Shown piece after piece: positions 27,008 through 36,562 of a stretch of 44,413 bases of DNA. Positions within the stretch are counted from its first letter, which is position 1, and the number at the start of each line of letters is the position of its first letter. Position numbers and translations under genes: made by a program. The DNA comes from Eubacterium sp. GTDB lineage: Bacteria; Bacillota; Clostridia; Lachnospirales; Lachnospiraceae. The stretch covers positions 1-44,413 of the forward strand of contig JAIKXQ010000054.1 of assembly GCA_024684035.1 (NCBI GenBank), given 5' to 3'. The notes under the pieces were generated by a model that had not been told where the DNA came from, made no database searches, and was given only the letters and a program-made list of their open reading frames with translations.

Positions 27008-27649
27008 TTACAATACGGAATATCCGTAGCTGTTTGCGAGTGCGTCAATCTTTACGCCGGCTTTGCAGAGAGGGCACTCATGATGTCTGTAGGATTTGAA
27101 ATCCGGTACATCCGATGCGCTGAAGGCGGAGATGACATGTACGTCACCAATGGAATCGATGGCACTGAAGAGTGCTGCTGCTCCGGAAATCTTTGCCTGA
27201 TAGTACTCCAAACTCTCGGTGATGGACTGCAGAGATTTTCCTGTCGTGATCGAACCGAGGAGAACGAGGACGTTCTTGCCGCGGATGGCCATCTGCATGT
27301 TGTCACGGAAGAGAATCCGTCCGTTTGTTCCGTACTCGGGAGAAACAACGTAGATGGTCTTGTGAGCATTGAGGGAAAGAATTCCGCTCTTGGTAAGCTC
27401 TTCAGCGAGAAAAGTACCGATGACTTCCGTTCCGTCCATGCAGACGATGGTGTCAACCGGGGTGTTGAAGGAATAACGTGTCGCCAGCAGAGTGGCTACA
27501 TTGTGAGCTTCACTGCATCGGGATTTCATCGTTGTGATATCTACGTAGCAGGTGATGTGTGAGTGAGAGGTTGCGAAGTGACCGCGAATGACCTTCAGCT
27601 GCACACTAGAGTTCATTGGTGATGGGATTTTAATATAAGAATTATCCAT
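27008..27649 (-). CDS. Orotate phosphoribosyltransferase-like protein
   Basis: A 213-residue type I phosphoribosyltransferase-fold protein. The region VDTIVCMDGTEVIGTFLAEEL matches the orotate enzyme core, and KNVLVLLGSITTGKSLQSI stands where the PRPP-binding motif (normally VxVVDDxITTG) should be. The two acidic residues are replaced by LGS, so normal PRPP catalysis is doubtful. The C terminus has CPLCKAGVKIDALANSYGYSVL with a CxxC pair. No other pyrimidine genes are near. It may be a regulatory or repurposed homologue. AAGGAG precedes the start; a TATAAT -10 is about 55 bp upstream. Confidence 0.75.
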   Translation of the reverse strand: MDNSYIKIPSPMNSSVQLKVIRGHFATSHSHITCYVDITTMKSRCSEAHNVATLLATRYSFNTPVDTIVCMDGTEVIGTFLAEELTKSGILSLNAHKTIYVVSPEYGTNGRILFRDNMQMAIRGKNVLVLLGSITTGKSLQSITESLEYYQAKISGAAALFSAIDSIGDVHVISAFSASDVPDFKSYRHHECPLCKAGVKIDALANSYGYSVL

Positions 27650-27701
27650 ATAGTACTCCTTCCTCTTTGAATCAGAGCGATTCTATTCAAATCATGGAAT
27701 G

Positions 27702-27707
27702 ATTATA
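27702..27707 (-). promoter_or_regulatory. -10 element of the phosphoribosyltransferase-like gene
   Basis: A perfect TATAAT on the minus strand in the gap before the gene. The -35 region is poor (TTGTGC at 19-bp spacing), so an activator or a weak promoter is possible. Confidence 0.5.
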
Positions 27708-27790
27708 TCACAATAAATGCAAAAGTGCACAAAAAAGATGAAATTAAAACGGAAACAGTGTTGAAAATATATAAAACACCCCGTGCTTTC

Positions 27791-29476
27791 TCAGGTTACT
27801 TCCAGTACGCAGAACTGCCAGCCCAGGAGAGTCAGCGTCCGGTTGTAGAAGTGGAGAGAGCCCTCGTTTATCAGGATCGGGTGGTAGTTCTTCTCCGGAA
27901 GTTCCACGTTCTGGCATTCCGGCTGGAAGTTGGCGAGAACGAGAACGGTCCGGATGCCGTTCCAGCGGTAGTAGGCAATGAGGTTGGTCTGTTCCTCCAG
28001 AAAAGGAAGAAACTCACCGTAACAGAGCACATTGCCGTATTCCGGGTCGTGGCGGAGTGCCGTCAGTTTTTTGTAGAAACTCAGTACGGAATCCGGATCC
28101 CGGAGCTGCGCTGCAGCATTGATCTCCGGATAAGCCGGGTGTGGCTTCGCCCAGGGGATTCCTGTTGTAAAACCGCCGTTTTCACTGTCGTCCCAGGGGA
28201 AGGGCGTACGGGCGTTGTCTCTCGAGAGAGAGGTGACACCTGCGAAAGCCTCGTCGGGGGTCAGTCCTGCGTCGAGGGCTACCCTGTACTGATCCAGCGT
28301 GCTGCAGTCGGTAATATCGTCCATAGAGGTGAAAGGCACATTTTCCATACCGAGCTCCTGTCCCTGATAGATGAAGGGGATACCACGCAGCAGGAAATAG
28401 ATGCCGGCGAGAGCCTTTTTTGCTGCAGGGGTATGCACATCTGTAAAATTCTGAGGCAGGTAGCGGCTGACGCCACGGGGTTCATCGTGATTCTCTATGA
28501 TATTGGACAAAAAGCCCTTGTCCTTCACAGCTCGCTGCGCGTGGAAAATACATTCCTTGTACTGATCCGGGGTGAGAAAGGCGGGATCTGCGTACCAGCC
28601 TTTGCCGGAGCGGTTGAACACCTCGCCGGAGAAATCAAACATGGAGCTGAAACATCCATTGCTTCCGATGAACTGCTCCAAAGCCTCCGGATCATTGTCA
28701 AAGACTTCGCCGACGGTAAAGGCGTCGTGCGGAAGAAAAACCTTGTCTCTCATCTCGTTGAGATAGACTTTCACGTCCATCTGATCGTGAAGCACATGGT
28801 GCAGGGAGCAGAGTCCATCCTCACGGTCTGCCGGATAATCGCGGAAGATCTCCGGTTTGCGGATGTTCATAATCGCATCGATTCGGAAGCCGGAGATTCC
28901 CCGATCCATCCACCAGTTCATCATGCGGTAGATTTCTTCCCGGAGCTCCGGATTCTCCCAGTTCAGCTCCGGCTGCTTTTTATGGAAGAAGTGTAGGTAG
29001 ACCTTGTCCGGATGCCCCGGAAGCGGCTCCCAGACAGAACCGCCGAAATAGGAGCGCCAGTTGGTCGGAGGCCTGCCGTCTTTAAGATCGCGAATGTAGA
29101 AGAACTTTCCGTAAGGTCCCTCAGGATCTTCACAGGCCTTCCGGAACCATTCGTGCTCATCGGAGCAGTGGTTGACTACCAGATCCATGACGACATGGAT
29201 ATTCCGGGAGCGTGCTTCCAGAAGCAGGATATCGAAATTGATCAGATTGCCGAAGCGGGGATCAATATCGTAGTAATCGGAAATATCGTATCCTTCATCG
29301 GCGAGAGGGGAGCTGTACATCGGAGAAATCCACAGAATTCCGATGCCGAGTTCTTTCAGATAATCCAGTTTGCTGATGATTCCCTGGATGTCACCGATTC
29401 CATCGCCGTCGGAGTCACAGAAGCTCTTTGGCCATATTTGATAGGCGATCTGATTCTGCCACCATTTTTGTTCCAT
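27791..29476 (-). CDS. GH13 alpha-glucosidase (oligo-1,6-glucosidase/maltase group)
   Basis: A 561-residue cytoplasmic glucosidase without signal peptide. Conserved GH13 regions: region I DLVVNHCSDEHEWF, region II GFRIDAIMNI with the nucleophile Asp, region III TVGEVF with the acid Glu, region IV IENHDEPR with the third Asp. The residue after the nucleophile is alanine; in this subfamily valine there goes with alpha-1,6 specificity and alanine or threonine with alpha-1,4, so maltooligosaccharides are the more likely substrate. GAGGTAAC precedes the ATG and two TATAAT hexamers lie upstream on the minus strand (near 29513 and 29535). It fits the sugar-uptake theme. Confidence 0.92.
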   Translation of the reverse strand: MEQKWWQNQIAYQIWPKSFCDSDGDGIGDIQGIISKLDYLKELGIGILWISPMYSSPLADEGYDISDYYDIDPRFGNLINFDILLLEARSRNIHVVMDLVVNHCSDEHEWFRKACEDPEGPYGKFFYIRDLKDGRPPTNWRSYFGGSVWEPLPGHPDKVYLHFFHKKQPELNWENPELREEIYRMMNWWMDRGISGFRIDAIMNIRKPEIFRDYPADREDGLCSLHHVLHDQMDVKVYLNEMRDKVFLPHDAFTVGEVFDNDPEALEQFIGSNGCFSSMFDFSGEVFNRSGKGWYADPAFLTPDQYKECIFHAQRAVKDKGFLSNIIENHDEPRGVSRYLPQNFTDVHTPAAKKALAGIYFLLRGIPFIYQGQELGMENVPFTSMDDITDCSTLDQYRVALDAGLTPDEAFAGVTSLSRDNARTPFPWDDSENGGFTTGIPWAKPHPAYPEINAAAQLRDPDSVLSFYKKLTALRHDPEYGNVLCYGEFLPFLEEQTNLIAYYRWNGIRTVLVLANFQPECQNVELPEKNYHPILINEGSLHFYNRTLTLLGWQFCVLEVT

Positions 29477-29704
29477 ATGTTACCTCATAAATACATGAAA
29501 TTAAGATTATACTTTGTTATTACAAGCCATTCTATTATACCACTTTCGGGCTGAATCGCAGTGGAATTGTCAAAGTGAAATTGGTATACTGAGGGAAGCT
29601 GTCGGTGTAACCGGCAGACGGACACAGCTTTCGCGCAGAAAACGGTCAACGGTCTGCCGGAAGTGTATGAACGGTGACAGTGAGAATATATGAGGTGAAT
29701 CATT

Positions 29705-30493
29705 ATGAGCAAAGGTCAATGGAAACAGTTAAAGGGAAAAGGACCTGGAGCCTATCTGAGATATTTCTGGGACTATTACAGAATACTGACACTGGTGATC
29801 GTCGGTGTCTTATTTTTTATTGTGTATCTGGTGACATCCATCAGCAGGCACAAGGACATTGGCTTTCAGGCGATCTTCGTGAATGCCGCCAAGCAGAGTG
29901 ATAATCAGGAGGTGGAGCTGGCAAAAAGCTTTGCGGAATATGCGGGGATTGATATGTCAGAGAAACAGGTGCTGATCAACCTGTCTGAATACGAGACGCC
30001 GGGGTCCCCCATCGGAACCCAGTATGACATGGCGGTGGCCGCCGAGGTGAATACGCAGATCTCATTGAAAGAACTGGATGTGCTGGCGGCGGACACTGCC
30101 AATTTTGAGTATTATCTGTCTCTGACCTCCTTCGTTGACCTTCGGGATGTACTGACGGAGGAGCAGTTGAAGAAATACGACGACAGGATCTACTATGTGG
30201 ATCTGGCCAGTGTCAGGGAGCAGCAGAAAAAGATGGCGGATCCCCAGTATGAGTATCCGGTGATTCCAAAGGATGAGGCGGTTCAGAAGGAACAGAAGAG
30301 CTCTTACCGGAAACCGGATCCCTCGCAGATGGAGGAACCGGTTCCCATCGGAATTTTCATGGATGATATGAAGCTGATCCGGGAGGAAAAAATGTATCCG
30401 GATACCGTCAGTGTCCTTGGCTTTGCGCAGAACGGCAGACGGACGGAGCTGGCCGTAAAGTTACTGGAGTTCCTGGAGAGTGAGAAGGCCTGA
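29705..30493 (+). CDS. Single-pass membrane protein of unknown function
   Basis: A 262-residue protein I do not recognise. A basic N terminus (SKGQWKQLKGKGPGAYLRYFWDYYR) precedes one transmembrane helix (about residues 27-46, LTLVIVGVLFFIVYLVTSI). The rest is probably outside and resembles, in layout only, a periplasmic-binding-protein-like fold: IGFQAIFVNA..., MAVAAEVNTQISLKELDVLAADTANFEYYLSL..., and PIGIFMDD near the end. Such DVLAADTANFEYYLSLTSFVDLRDVL patterns occur in membrane-anchored proteins of Lachnospiraceae. GAGGTG precedes the ATG. It lies 61 bp upstream of the ABC-F gene. Confidence 0.7.
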   Translation: MSKGQWKQLKGKGPGAYLRYFWDYYRILTLVIVGVLFFIVYLVTSISRHKDIGFQAIFVNAAKQSDNQEVELAKSFAEYAGIDMSEKQVLINLSEYETPGSPIGTQYDMAVAAEVNTQISLKELDVLAADTANFEYYLSLTSFVDLRDVLTEEQLKKYDDRIYYVDLASVREQQKKMADPQYEYPVIPKDEAVQKEQKSSYRKPDPSQMEEPVPIGIFMDDMKLIREEKMYPDTVSVLGFAQNGRRTELAVKLLEFLESEKA

Positions 30494-30554
30494 GGCATTT
30501 CGGGGAAGACTTCGGTGCAATAGAGTAGTTGGAAGATCTGGAAGGTAGGAATAC

Positions 30555-32417
30555 GTGAATATATTAAATCTTGAAAATGTAAGTAAAGCTTTTGTGTCCA
30601 GGGTTCTTCTGGATGGTGTCACGGTGGGAATCAGCGACACGGATAAAATCGGAGTGATCGGCGTCAACGGAACGGGTAAGTCTACGTTGCTCTCAATCGC
30701 TGCGGGTGCTCTGGAACCGGATGAGGGACAGGTTGTAAAGGGAAAGAGTGTGCGGATTTCCTATCTGTCACAGAATCCGGTGTTCGACGACAAGAAAACA
30801 GTGCTGGAAAATGTGGCGGCCGCCATCAGCGGAAAAGATGCGCACTGGGATGTCACCGGAGAAGTCCGGGCAAGACTGCTGGATTTCGGAATCCCGGATC
30901 CGGACTGCCGGCCTTCGACTCTGTCCGGAGGGCAGAAGAAAAGGGCGGCGCTGGTTGCGGCGATTCTTACGCCCTGCGAGCTGCTGATTCTCGACGAGCC
31001 CACGAACCATCTGGATCACGGAATGATCGAGTGGCTGCAGACCTATCTGCAGAATTATAAGGGAGCCATTCTGATGGTGACCCACGACCGGTATTTTCTG
31101 GATCAGGTAACCAATCAGATTCTGGAGATCGACAGGGGAAAGACCTATCGCTACGAGGAAAACTATTCCGGATATCTGGAGAAAAAGCAGGAGCGGATGA
31201 ACTTCGCACTGGCCGCCGAGCGAAAAGCGGCAGCTCTGTACCGGAAAGATCTGGCATGGATTCAGAGAGGCGCCCGGGCGAGATCGACCAAGCAGAAGGC
31301 TCATATTCAGAGATTCGAGGCTCTGCGGGATCGGGAAAAGATTGTGGAAGAGAGACAGGTGGAATTGAATTCTCTCTCCTCCAGACTTGGCGGCAAGACC
31401 ATTGGGCTCACAGATATACAGAAACAGTACGGGAACCGGACGCTGATCCGGGATTTCACCTATACCTTCAATAAGACGGATCGCATCGGAATTGTGGGCC
31501 CCAACGGATGCGGAAAGTCCACTCTGATGAAGATCATCACCGGAAGAGTGGCTCCGGATGCAGGTCATGTGGAGATCGGACAGACCGTGCGAATCGGATA
31601 TTTTTCCCAGGAAAACGAGGAGCTTGATCCCTCACAGCGGGTGATTGACTGTATCAGAGATACGGCAGAGTACATACAAACCACGGACGGCGTGATCACA
31701 GCCTCCAATATGTGTGAGAGATTTCTCTTTGACGGGGAGATGCAATACTCAAGAATCGAGAAATTGTCCGGTGGAGAGAAAAGAAGACTGTATCTGCTGA
31801 AGGTTCTCATGGAAGCACCGAATGTGCTGATTTTCGACGAGCCGACCAACGATCTGGATATTCAGACTCTGCGGATTTTGGAGGACTACCTGGACCGGTT
31901 TGCGGGAATCATTATCACGGTTTCCCACGACCGTTATTTCCTGGATCGTGTGGTGACGAGGATATTTGCTTTCGGGGAAGACGGAGTGCTGCATCAGAGC
32001 GAGGGCGGCTATACGGATCTTCTTGAACACGCGAAGGCAGCGGGACGGGAACTGGATTTCGGAACGGTAGGCGCCGGTATCAATAAAAAAAAGGGTGCCA
32101 TCTCCGGAAGCGGCGCGGATACGGAAGGGAAATCCGGAGCAGAACGCTACGCGGAACAGAAACAGGAAAATAAAAAGAAGACAAAGCTTTCTTATAAAGA
32201 GCAGAGGGAATACGATCACATCGAAGATGAAATCAGTGAACTGGAGCAGAAAAGCAGTGAACTGGAGGCACAGATGGCGGAATGTGCCACCCAGTACACG
32301 AAACTGGCAGAATTGACAAAAGAAAAAGAAGAGGTGGATGCCCGGCTGGAAGAGCGGATGGAGCGGTTTTTTGAGCTCCAGGAGCTGGTGGACCAGCTGA
32401 GCGGGCAGGGACTGTGA
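30555..32417 (+). CDS. ABC-F family ATPase (Uup/YdiF-like)
   Basis: A 620-residue protein with two ABC ATPase domains in tandem and no membrane segments. Walker A motifs: GVNGTGKST and GPNGCGKST; signatures LSGGQKKRAAL and LSGGEKRRLYL; Walker B LLILDEPTNHLD and VLIFDEPTNDLD. A linker of about 80 residues between the domains contains the ribosome-contacting P-site-tRNA interaction motif region. The last 90 residues are a charged coiled coil (EYDHIEDEISELEQKSSELEAQMAE...), as in the Uup group, which acts on ribosomes or branched DNA. Starts at GTG after AGGTAGGA. Resistance function is not suggested by anything here. Confidence 0.92.
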   Translation: MNILNLENVSKAFVSRVLLDGVTVGISDTDKIGVIGVNGTGKSTLLSIAAGALEPDEGQVVKGKSVRISYLSQNPVFDDKKTVLENVAAAISGKDAHWDVTGEVRARLLDFGIPDPDCRPSTLSGGQKKRAALVAAILTPCELLILDEPTNHLDHGMIEWLQTYLQNYKGAILMVTHDRYFLDQVTNQILEIDRGKTYRYEENYSGYLEKKQERMNFALAAERKAAALYRKDLAWIQRGARARSTKQKAHIQRFEALRDREKIVEERQVELNSLSSRLGGKTIGLTDIQKQYGNRTLIRDFTYTFNKTDRIGIVGPNGCGKSTLMKIITGRVAPDAGHVEIGQTVRIGYFSQENEELDPSQRVIDCIRDTAEYIQTTDGVITASNMCERFLFDGEMQYSRIEKLSGGEKRRLYLLKVLMEAPNVLIFDEPTNDLDIQTLRILEDYLDRFAGIIITVSHDRYFLDRVVTRIFAFGEDGVLHQSEGGYTDLLEHAKAAGRELDFGTVGAGINKKKGAISGSGADTEGKSGAERYAEQKQENKKKTKLSYKEQREYDHIEDEISELEQKSSELEAQMAECATQYTKLAELTKEKEEVDARLEERMERFFELQELVDQLSGQGL

Positions 32418-32426
32418 GTCGAGGAC

Positions 32427-32685
32427 GGGGACAGAGTCATACAGCGCGAACGATAGGAGCGGAGGACGAAGCGCGAGCATAGCGTGGGTGCGGCGCTGAA
32501 CGTCCGGGGGACGTTCGTTTAGCGCGGACCGGAGCGGAGCGTAGACGTGCAATGTCTGAAACCGCTTTGTACATCGCCCGAAGGGCATAAGACAAAGCGG
32601 GTGAGCTTTTTGCGGGAGCACCCCGCGATAGGCGGCGGAGCGCTGAGGACGAGAGTGACGTGTGAGCGTGTATGCTCTGGCTCCG
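32427..32685 (-). repeat. MITE-like element with GGGGACA termini (copy 2, reversed)
   Basis: About 259 bp. GGGGACAGAGTCATAC at the left end pairs with GTATGCTCTGGCTCC at the right. The 60-bp core at 32488-32547 is identical to 19328-19387 in reverse complement. The middle differs from copy 1 but also forms a hairpin (CCGCTTTGT...ACAAAGCGG). It lies between the ABC-F and rsmH genes, ending about 28 bp from the rsmH stop. Confidence 0.8.
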
Positions 32686-32712
32686 TCCGAAATTCTGTCG
32701 GCAAATCCAGTT

Positions 32713-33783
32713 TTAGCGGATCGCCCAGCGGAGCTTCGTCGAGTGGGCGCGGGGATTGCGGAAGCACTCCTCCTTCGAGGGGCGGATCACATCCCGGCTG
32801 ACTTCGGCGTAGAGACCGTCTTTCTGATTGCGCTTGAATTCCTTTTTCACGATGCGGTCTTCGCCGGAGTGGAAGGTGAGGATAGCTGCGCGGCCGCCCT
32901 CTTTGAGGATGTGGGGCAGTTTATCCATGAATTCCACCAGCACCTCGAACTCGCTGTTTACATCGATACGAAGTGCCTGGAATACCCGGGCGCAGGATTT
33001 TTTGACCGCTTCTGTCTGATCGGTCTTTGAGGCATTTCTGAGGGGCGTATCCTCCAGAAGTGTTTTGGTGATCAGTTCACGCAGGGCAGTGGTTGTGTCC
33101 AGCGGCTCTTTTTTGCGGAAGGCTGACGCAACGGAAGCGGCGATTTCTTCTGCATAGGGTTCATCGGAATTGTCGATGAGAAGCCCAATGAGTTCTTCTG
33201 TATCAAGGGAGCGCAGGCGTTCGGCGGCACTCTCTCCCTTGTTCGGGTTGAAGCGCAGATCCAGAGGTCCGTCTGTCTTGTAGGAAAAACCACGCTCCGG
33301 GTTGTCGATTTGCATGGAGGACACGCCGAGGTCGGCAAGGACGAAGTCAAAGGGACCGTACTGTTCACAGACCCGGTCGATATTTGCGAAATTGGTGTGA
33401 ACAGGTGTCCAGATCTCTTCGGAGAAACCTTTCGCGCGCATTCGCTCCGTGGTCTTTTGGATTTCGATGGGATCCACATCCAGAGAGTAGAGATGACCGC
33501 TTCCCTGCAGGCGTTCAAGCATTCTGGAGCTGTGGCCGCCGTAGCCGAGGGTACAGTCCAGTCCGGTCATCCCCGGCTCAATCTTCAGGCAGTCGAGAAT
33601 CTCGTCCACCATGATGGGAATGTGCATGCCGGCAGGTGTATTTCCCTTTGATATGATATGTTCAATCTCACAGCCGTACTTCTCGGGCTGGAGTTCTTTA
33701 TATTTTTCATGAAATTTGCGGGGATACTTTCCGCTGTAGTGGGGTCTTCGTTTGTGTCCCTCGTTCTTTATGGTCTCTCCCAT
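32713..33783 (-). CDS. rsmH: 16S rRNA (cytosine1402-N4)-methyltransferase RsmH, orphan copy
   Basis: A 356-residue SAM-dependent rRNA methyltransferase of the MraW family acting on the decoding centre of the 30S subunit. The N-terminal 50 residues, basic and charged (KRRPHYSGKYPRKFHEKYKELQPEKYG), are an extension before the family start HIPIMVDEILDCL. SAM motif DCTLGYGGHS, then DFVLADLGVSSMQIDNPERGFSY and the C-terminal LTFHSGEDRIVKKEFK are all present. It is not beside mra/fts genes, so this is either a second copy or a relocated single gene. AGGAGGTAAGC precedes the ATG. Confidence 0.9.
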   Translation of the reverse strand: MGETIKNEGHKRRPHYSGKYPRKFHEKYKELQPEKYGCEIEHIISKGNTPAGMHIPIMVDEILDCLKIEPGMTGLDCTLGYGGHSSRMLERLQGSGHLYSLDVDPIEIQKTTERMRAKGFSEEIWTPVHTNFANIDRVCEQYGPFDFVLADLGVSSMQIDNPERGFSYKTDGPLDLRFNPNKGESAAERLRSLDTEELIGLLIDNSDEPYAEEIAASVASAFRKKEPLDTTTALRELITKTLLEDTPLRNASKTDQTEAVKKSCARVFQALRIDVNSEFEVLVEFMDKLPHILKEGGRAAILTFHSGEDRIVKKEFKRNQKDGLYAEVSRDVIRPSKEECFRNPRAHSTKLRWAIR

Positions 33784-34141
33784 GCTTACCTCCTGTTGGA
33801 AAAAATGATGAGTTTAATTATATTGAGTTTTCAAACGCAGTTCAACGATGAAAAGTTCACCGTACGTGTTTGAGGTGTCGGGAACGACGCGTGCATGGAC
33901 GTTTTGTGTGGTATAGGAAATTGCTCCGCAATCCCTATACCATAACGCTCGTACTCCGGAAGCGGATGTCGTCAGTCTGATCAGATCTGGTGACAGAACC
34001 TGGAAAAAGGTGATAAATCTGACAGTGCAAGCTACGAAAACAAATAGCGAAAACGTTATAGGTATGTTATATTTAGGTGAGATTTGTGCAATAAAGAGAA
34101 TTGACCGACAATAATAAAAGGGATGAGGAGAAGCTTTTTTT
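33784..34141. other. Gap between rsmH and cellobiose phosphorylase
   Basis: No gene is seen. The stretch contains a short hairpin repeat (33910-33949), and further right an AT-rich region with a TATATT hexamer near 34067 that may be the -10 of the phosphorylase gene. A CGTTAT-centred sequence near 34052 is only a weak match to a catabolite-responsive element. Confidence 0.5.
33910..33949. repeat. Short hairpin repeat followed by AACGCT (copy 2)
   Basis: GGTATAGGAAATTGC-tcc-GCAATCCCTATACC, then ATAACGCT. It differs from copy 1 (10356-10394) at only a few positions, two of which restore pairing. Confidence 0.75.
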
Positions 34142-36550
34142 ATGAAATACGGATATTTTGACGACGAAAAGCAGGAATATGTGATCACGAGACCGGATAC
34201 TCCGGCACCGTGGGCGAATTATCTCGGCTCTCCGGCATACGGAGCAATTATTTCCAACAACGCAGGCGGATACAGTTTTGCAAAATCCGGAGCCAACGGA
34301 CGTATCTTACGCTACGTGTTCAATGATTTTGATCAGCCGGGAAGATATATTTATCTCAGGGATAATGATACTGCGGACTACTGGTCAGCATCCTGGCAGC
34401 CGGTCGGAAAATCTCTGGACACATATAAATGTGAGTGTCACCATGGAACAGCATACACAAAGATGTTTGCTGATTACAGCGGCATTCATTCCGAGGCGGA
34501 CTACTATGTACCGCTGAACCGTGCCTATGAGGTATGGAACCTGAAGGTTACAAATACATCGGATCGTCCGAGAAACCTGACTGTGACCGGTTTCGCCGAG
34601 TTTACAAACGACTGCAATTACGAGCAGGATCAGGTAAACCTTCAGTACACATTGTTTATCACACAGACTCATTTCATGGGTAACCGTATCCGTCAGACCA
34701 TCAATGAGAATCAGCCGGGAAAAGACAAGGCAGACGGTTCCGTTGCAGAAGACAGATTCTTTGGAATGGCAGGCACTGAGGTTGCTTCCTACTGTGGTGA
34801 CAAGGAGAAATTCCTTGGAAGATACCACAACTACGGAAATCCGGTAGGAATTGAGAGCGGCGATCTTGGAAATGAGCTGAACTACAACGAGAACAGCTGC
34901 GGTGCACTTTCTGCTGTTATTACCCTTCAGCCCGGCGAGAGTAAGGATCTTGCCTTCATCCTCGGAATGAAGAGTGACGAGGAGGCAGCTGAGATTGTGG
35001 GAAGCTACGAGGCTGATCCGGAGAAGAAGGTAGAAGAGGAGCTTTCTGAGCTCATCAACTACTGGCACGGAAAACTTGCACATCTTCACGTGCAGACTCC
35101 GAGCCCGGAATTCAACACCATGATCAATACATGGAACGCATACAACTGCTTTATGACCTTCACCTGGTCCAGGGCAGCTTCCTTCATTTACTGCGGACTC
35201 CGGAACGGTTACGGATACCGCGACACCGTACAGGATATTCAGGGTGTCATCCATCTCGCTCCGGAAATGGCTGTGGAGCAGATCCGTTTCATGCTCTCCG
35301 CCCAGGTAGACAACGGCGGCGGACTTCCGCTTGTTAAGTTCACACACAATCCGGGACATGAGGATACACCGGACGATGCTTCCTATGTACAGGAGACAGG
35401 ACATCCGGCTTACAGAGCGGACGATGCGCTCTGGCTCTTCCCGACGGTAAACAAATACATCGGAGAGTCCGGAAATACAGCCTTCCTCGATGAGGTGATT
35501 CCTTACGCGAACAAGGGAGAGGCAACGGTTTATGAGCATCTGAAGATGGCCATCGATTTCTCCATGAATCATCTGGGAAATCACGGAATGCCGGCAGGTC
35601 TTTACGCTGACTGGAACGACTGTCTCCGTCTCGGAGCAAACGGAGAGTCCACCTTCGTTGCCTTCCAGTTCTATCTGGCTATGAAGATTCTCGGAAAATA
35701 TGCCGCAGACAGAAATGACACAGAGTATGTGAAGTATCTGGAAGAAAACGCGGACAAGCTGGCAAAGATCCTTCAGGAGAACTGCTGGAACGAGGATCGT
35801 TTCGTCCGTGGATTTACAGAGGACGGTCAGACAATCGGAAAGAGAACCGATCCGGAAGCAAATATGTGGCTGAACCCGCAGAGCTGGTCTGTCATCAGTG
35901 GTTTTGCATCCGATGAGCAGGCGGACAAGGCGCTGGACAGCGTTTACAATATCCTCAACACCGAGTACGGTGTTATGCTGATGGATCCGCCATATCACAA
36001 ACACTCCTTCGACGGAGCCCTCATGGTTATCTACAACCAGGGTGAGAAAGAGAACGGCGGAATCTTCTCTCAGCCGCAGGGATGGATCATTCTCGCAGAG
36101 GCTCTTCGCGGACACGGAAACCGCGCCTTCAAGTACTTCATGGAGTCAGCGCCTTCCGCAATGAACGACAAGGCAGAGATCCGCAAACTGGAGCCCTACT
36201 GCCACGGACAGTTCACAGAGGGAAAAGCAAGTCCGCACTTCGGACGTTCCCATGTACACTGGCTGACAGGAACCGCATCCACCGTCATGGTCGGCTGCGT
36301 AGAGGGTATCCTTGGTCTCCGTCCGGATGCAAAGGGACTCAAGATCGCACCGTCGATTCCTTCCGAGTGGGAAAGCTTCACCATCGACAAGGATTTCCGC
36401 GGATGTCACCTTCACATCACCTTCCGCAATGACGGTCATGCAGAGAGCGGATGCAAGAGCATGAAAGTAAACGGAAAAGAAGTGGACGGCTGCTACGTAC
36501 CGGCAGAGCTGCTCACAGAACAGACAGAAATTGAATACGTTATCTCATAA
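34142..36550 (+). CDS. Cellobiose phosphorylase (GH94)
   Basis: An 802-residue cytoplasmic enzyme that splits cellobiose with phosphate into glucose-1-phosphate and glucose, saving ATP. The N terminus (KYGYFDDEKQEYVITRPDTPAPWANYLG) is close to known cellobiose phosphorylases, and length fits (about 810). The general-acid aspartate is D490 in ADWNDCLRLG, the same number as in Cellvibrio gilvus enzyme. Other GH94 members (cellodextrin, chitobiose or laminaribiose phosphorylases) are possible, but the opening motif favours cellobiose. GAGGAG lies 11 nt before the ATG. Ends at a clear terminator. The uptake system is not adjacent; the MsmX-type ATPase may serve it. Confidence 0.93.
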   Translation: MKYGYFDDEKQEYVITRPDTPAPWANYLGSPAYGAIISNNAGGYSFAKSGANGRILRYVFNDFDQPGRYIYLRDNDTADYWSASWQPVGKSLDTYKCECHHGTAYTKMFADYSGIHSEADYYVPLNRAYEVWNLKVTNTSDRPRNLTVTGFAEFTNDCNYEQDQVNLQYTLFITQTHFMGNRIRQTINENQPGKDKADGSVAEDRFFGMAGTEVASYCGDKEKFLGRYHNYGNPVGIESGDLGNELNYNENSCGALSAVITLQPGESKDLAFILGMKSDEEAAEIVGSYEADPEKKVEEELSELINYWHGKLAHLHVQTPSPEFNTMINTWNAYNCFMTFTWSRAASFIYCGLRNGYGYRDTVQDIQGVIHLAPEMAVEQIRFMLSAQVDNGGGLPLVKFTHNPGHEDTPDDASYVQETGHPAYRADDALWLFPTVNKYIGESGNTAFLDEVIPYANKGEATVYEHLKMAIDFSMNHLGNHGMPAGLYADWNDCLRLGANGESTFVAFQFYLAMKILGKYAADRNDTEYVKYLEENADKLAKILQENCWNEDRFVRGFTEDGQTIGKRTDPEANMWLNPQSWSVISGFASDEQADKALDSVYNILNTEYGVMLMDPPYHKHSFDGALMVIYNQGEKENGGIFSQPQGWIILAEALRGHGNRAFKYFMESAPSAMNDKAEIRKLEPYCHGQFTEGKASPHFGRSHVHWLTGTASTVMVGCVEGILGLRPDAKGLKIAPSIPSEWESFTIDKDFRGCHLHITFRNDGHAESGCKSMKVNGKEVDGCYVPAELLTEQTEIEYVIS

Positions 36551-36562
36551 GGAGATTTGCGG

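Noticed and set aside
27725-28996. A 423-codon plus-strand frame
   Set aside because: Antisense to the GH13 gene, whose catalytic motifs are intact; no family match.
34040-34070. Catabolite-responsive (cre) site before the cellobiose phosphorylase gene
   Set aside because: Match around AAAACGTTATAG misses several consensus positions, including the conserved C in the second half-site.
34385-36115. A 576-codon minus-strand frame
   Set aside because: Antisense shadow of the cellobiose phosphorylase gene.
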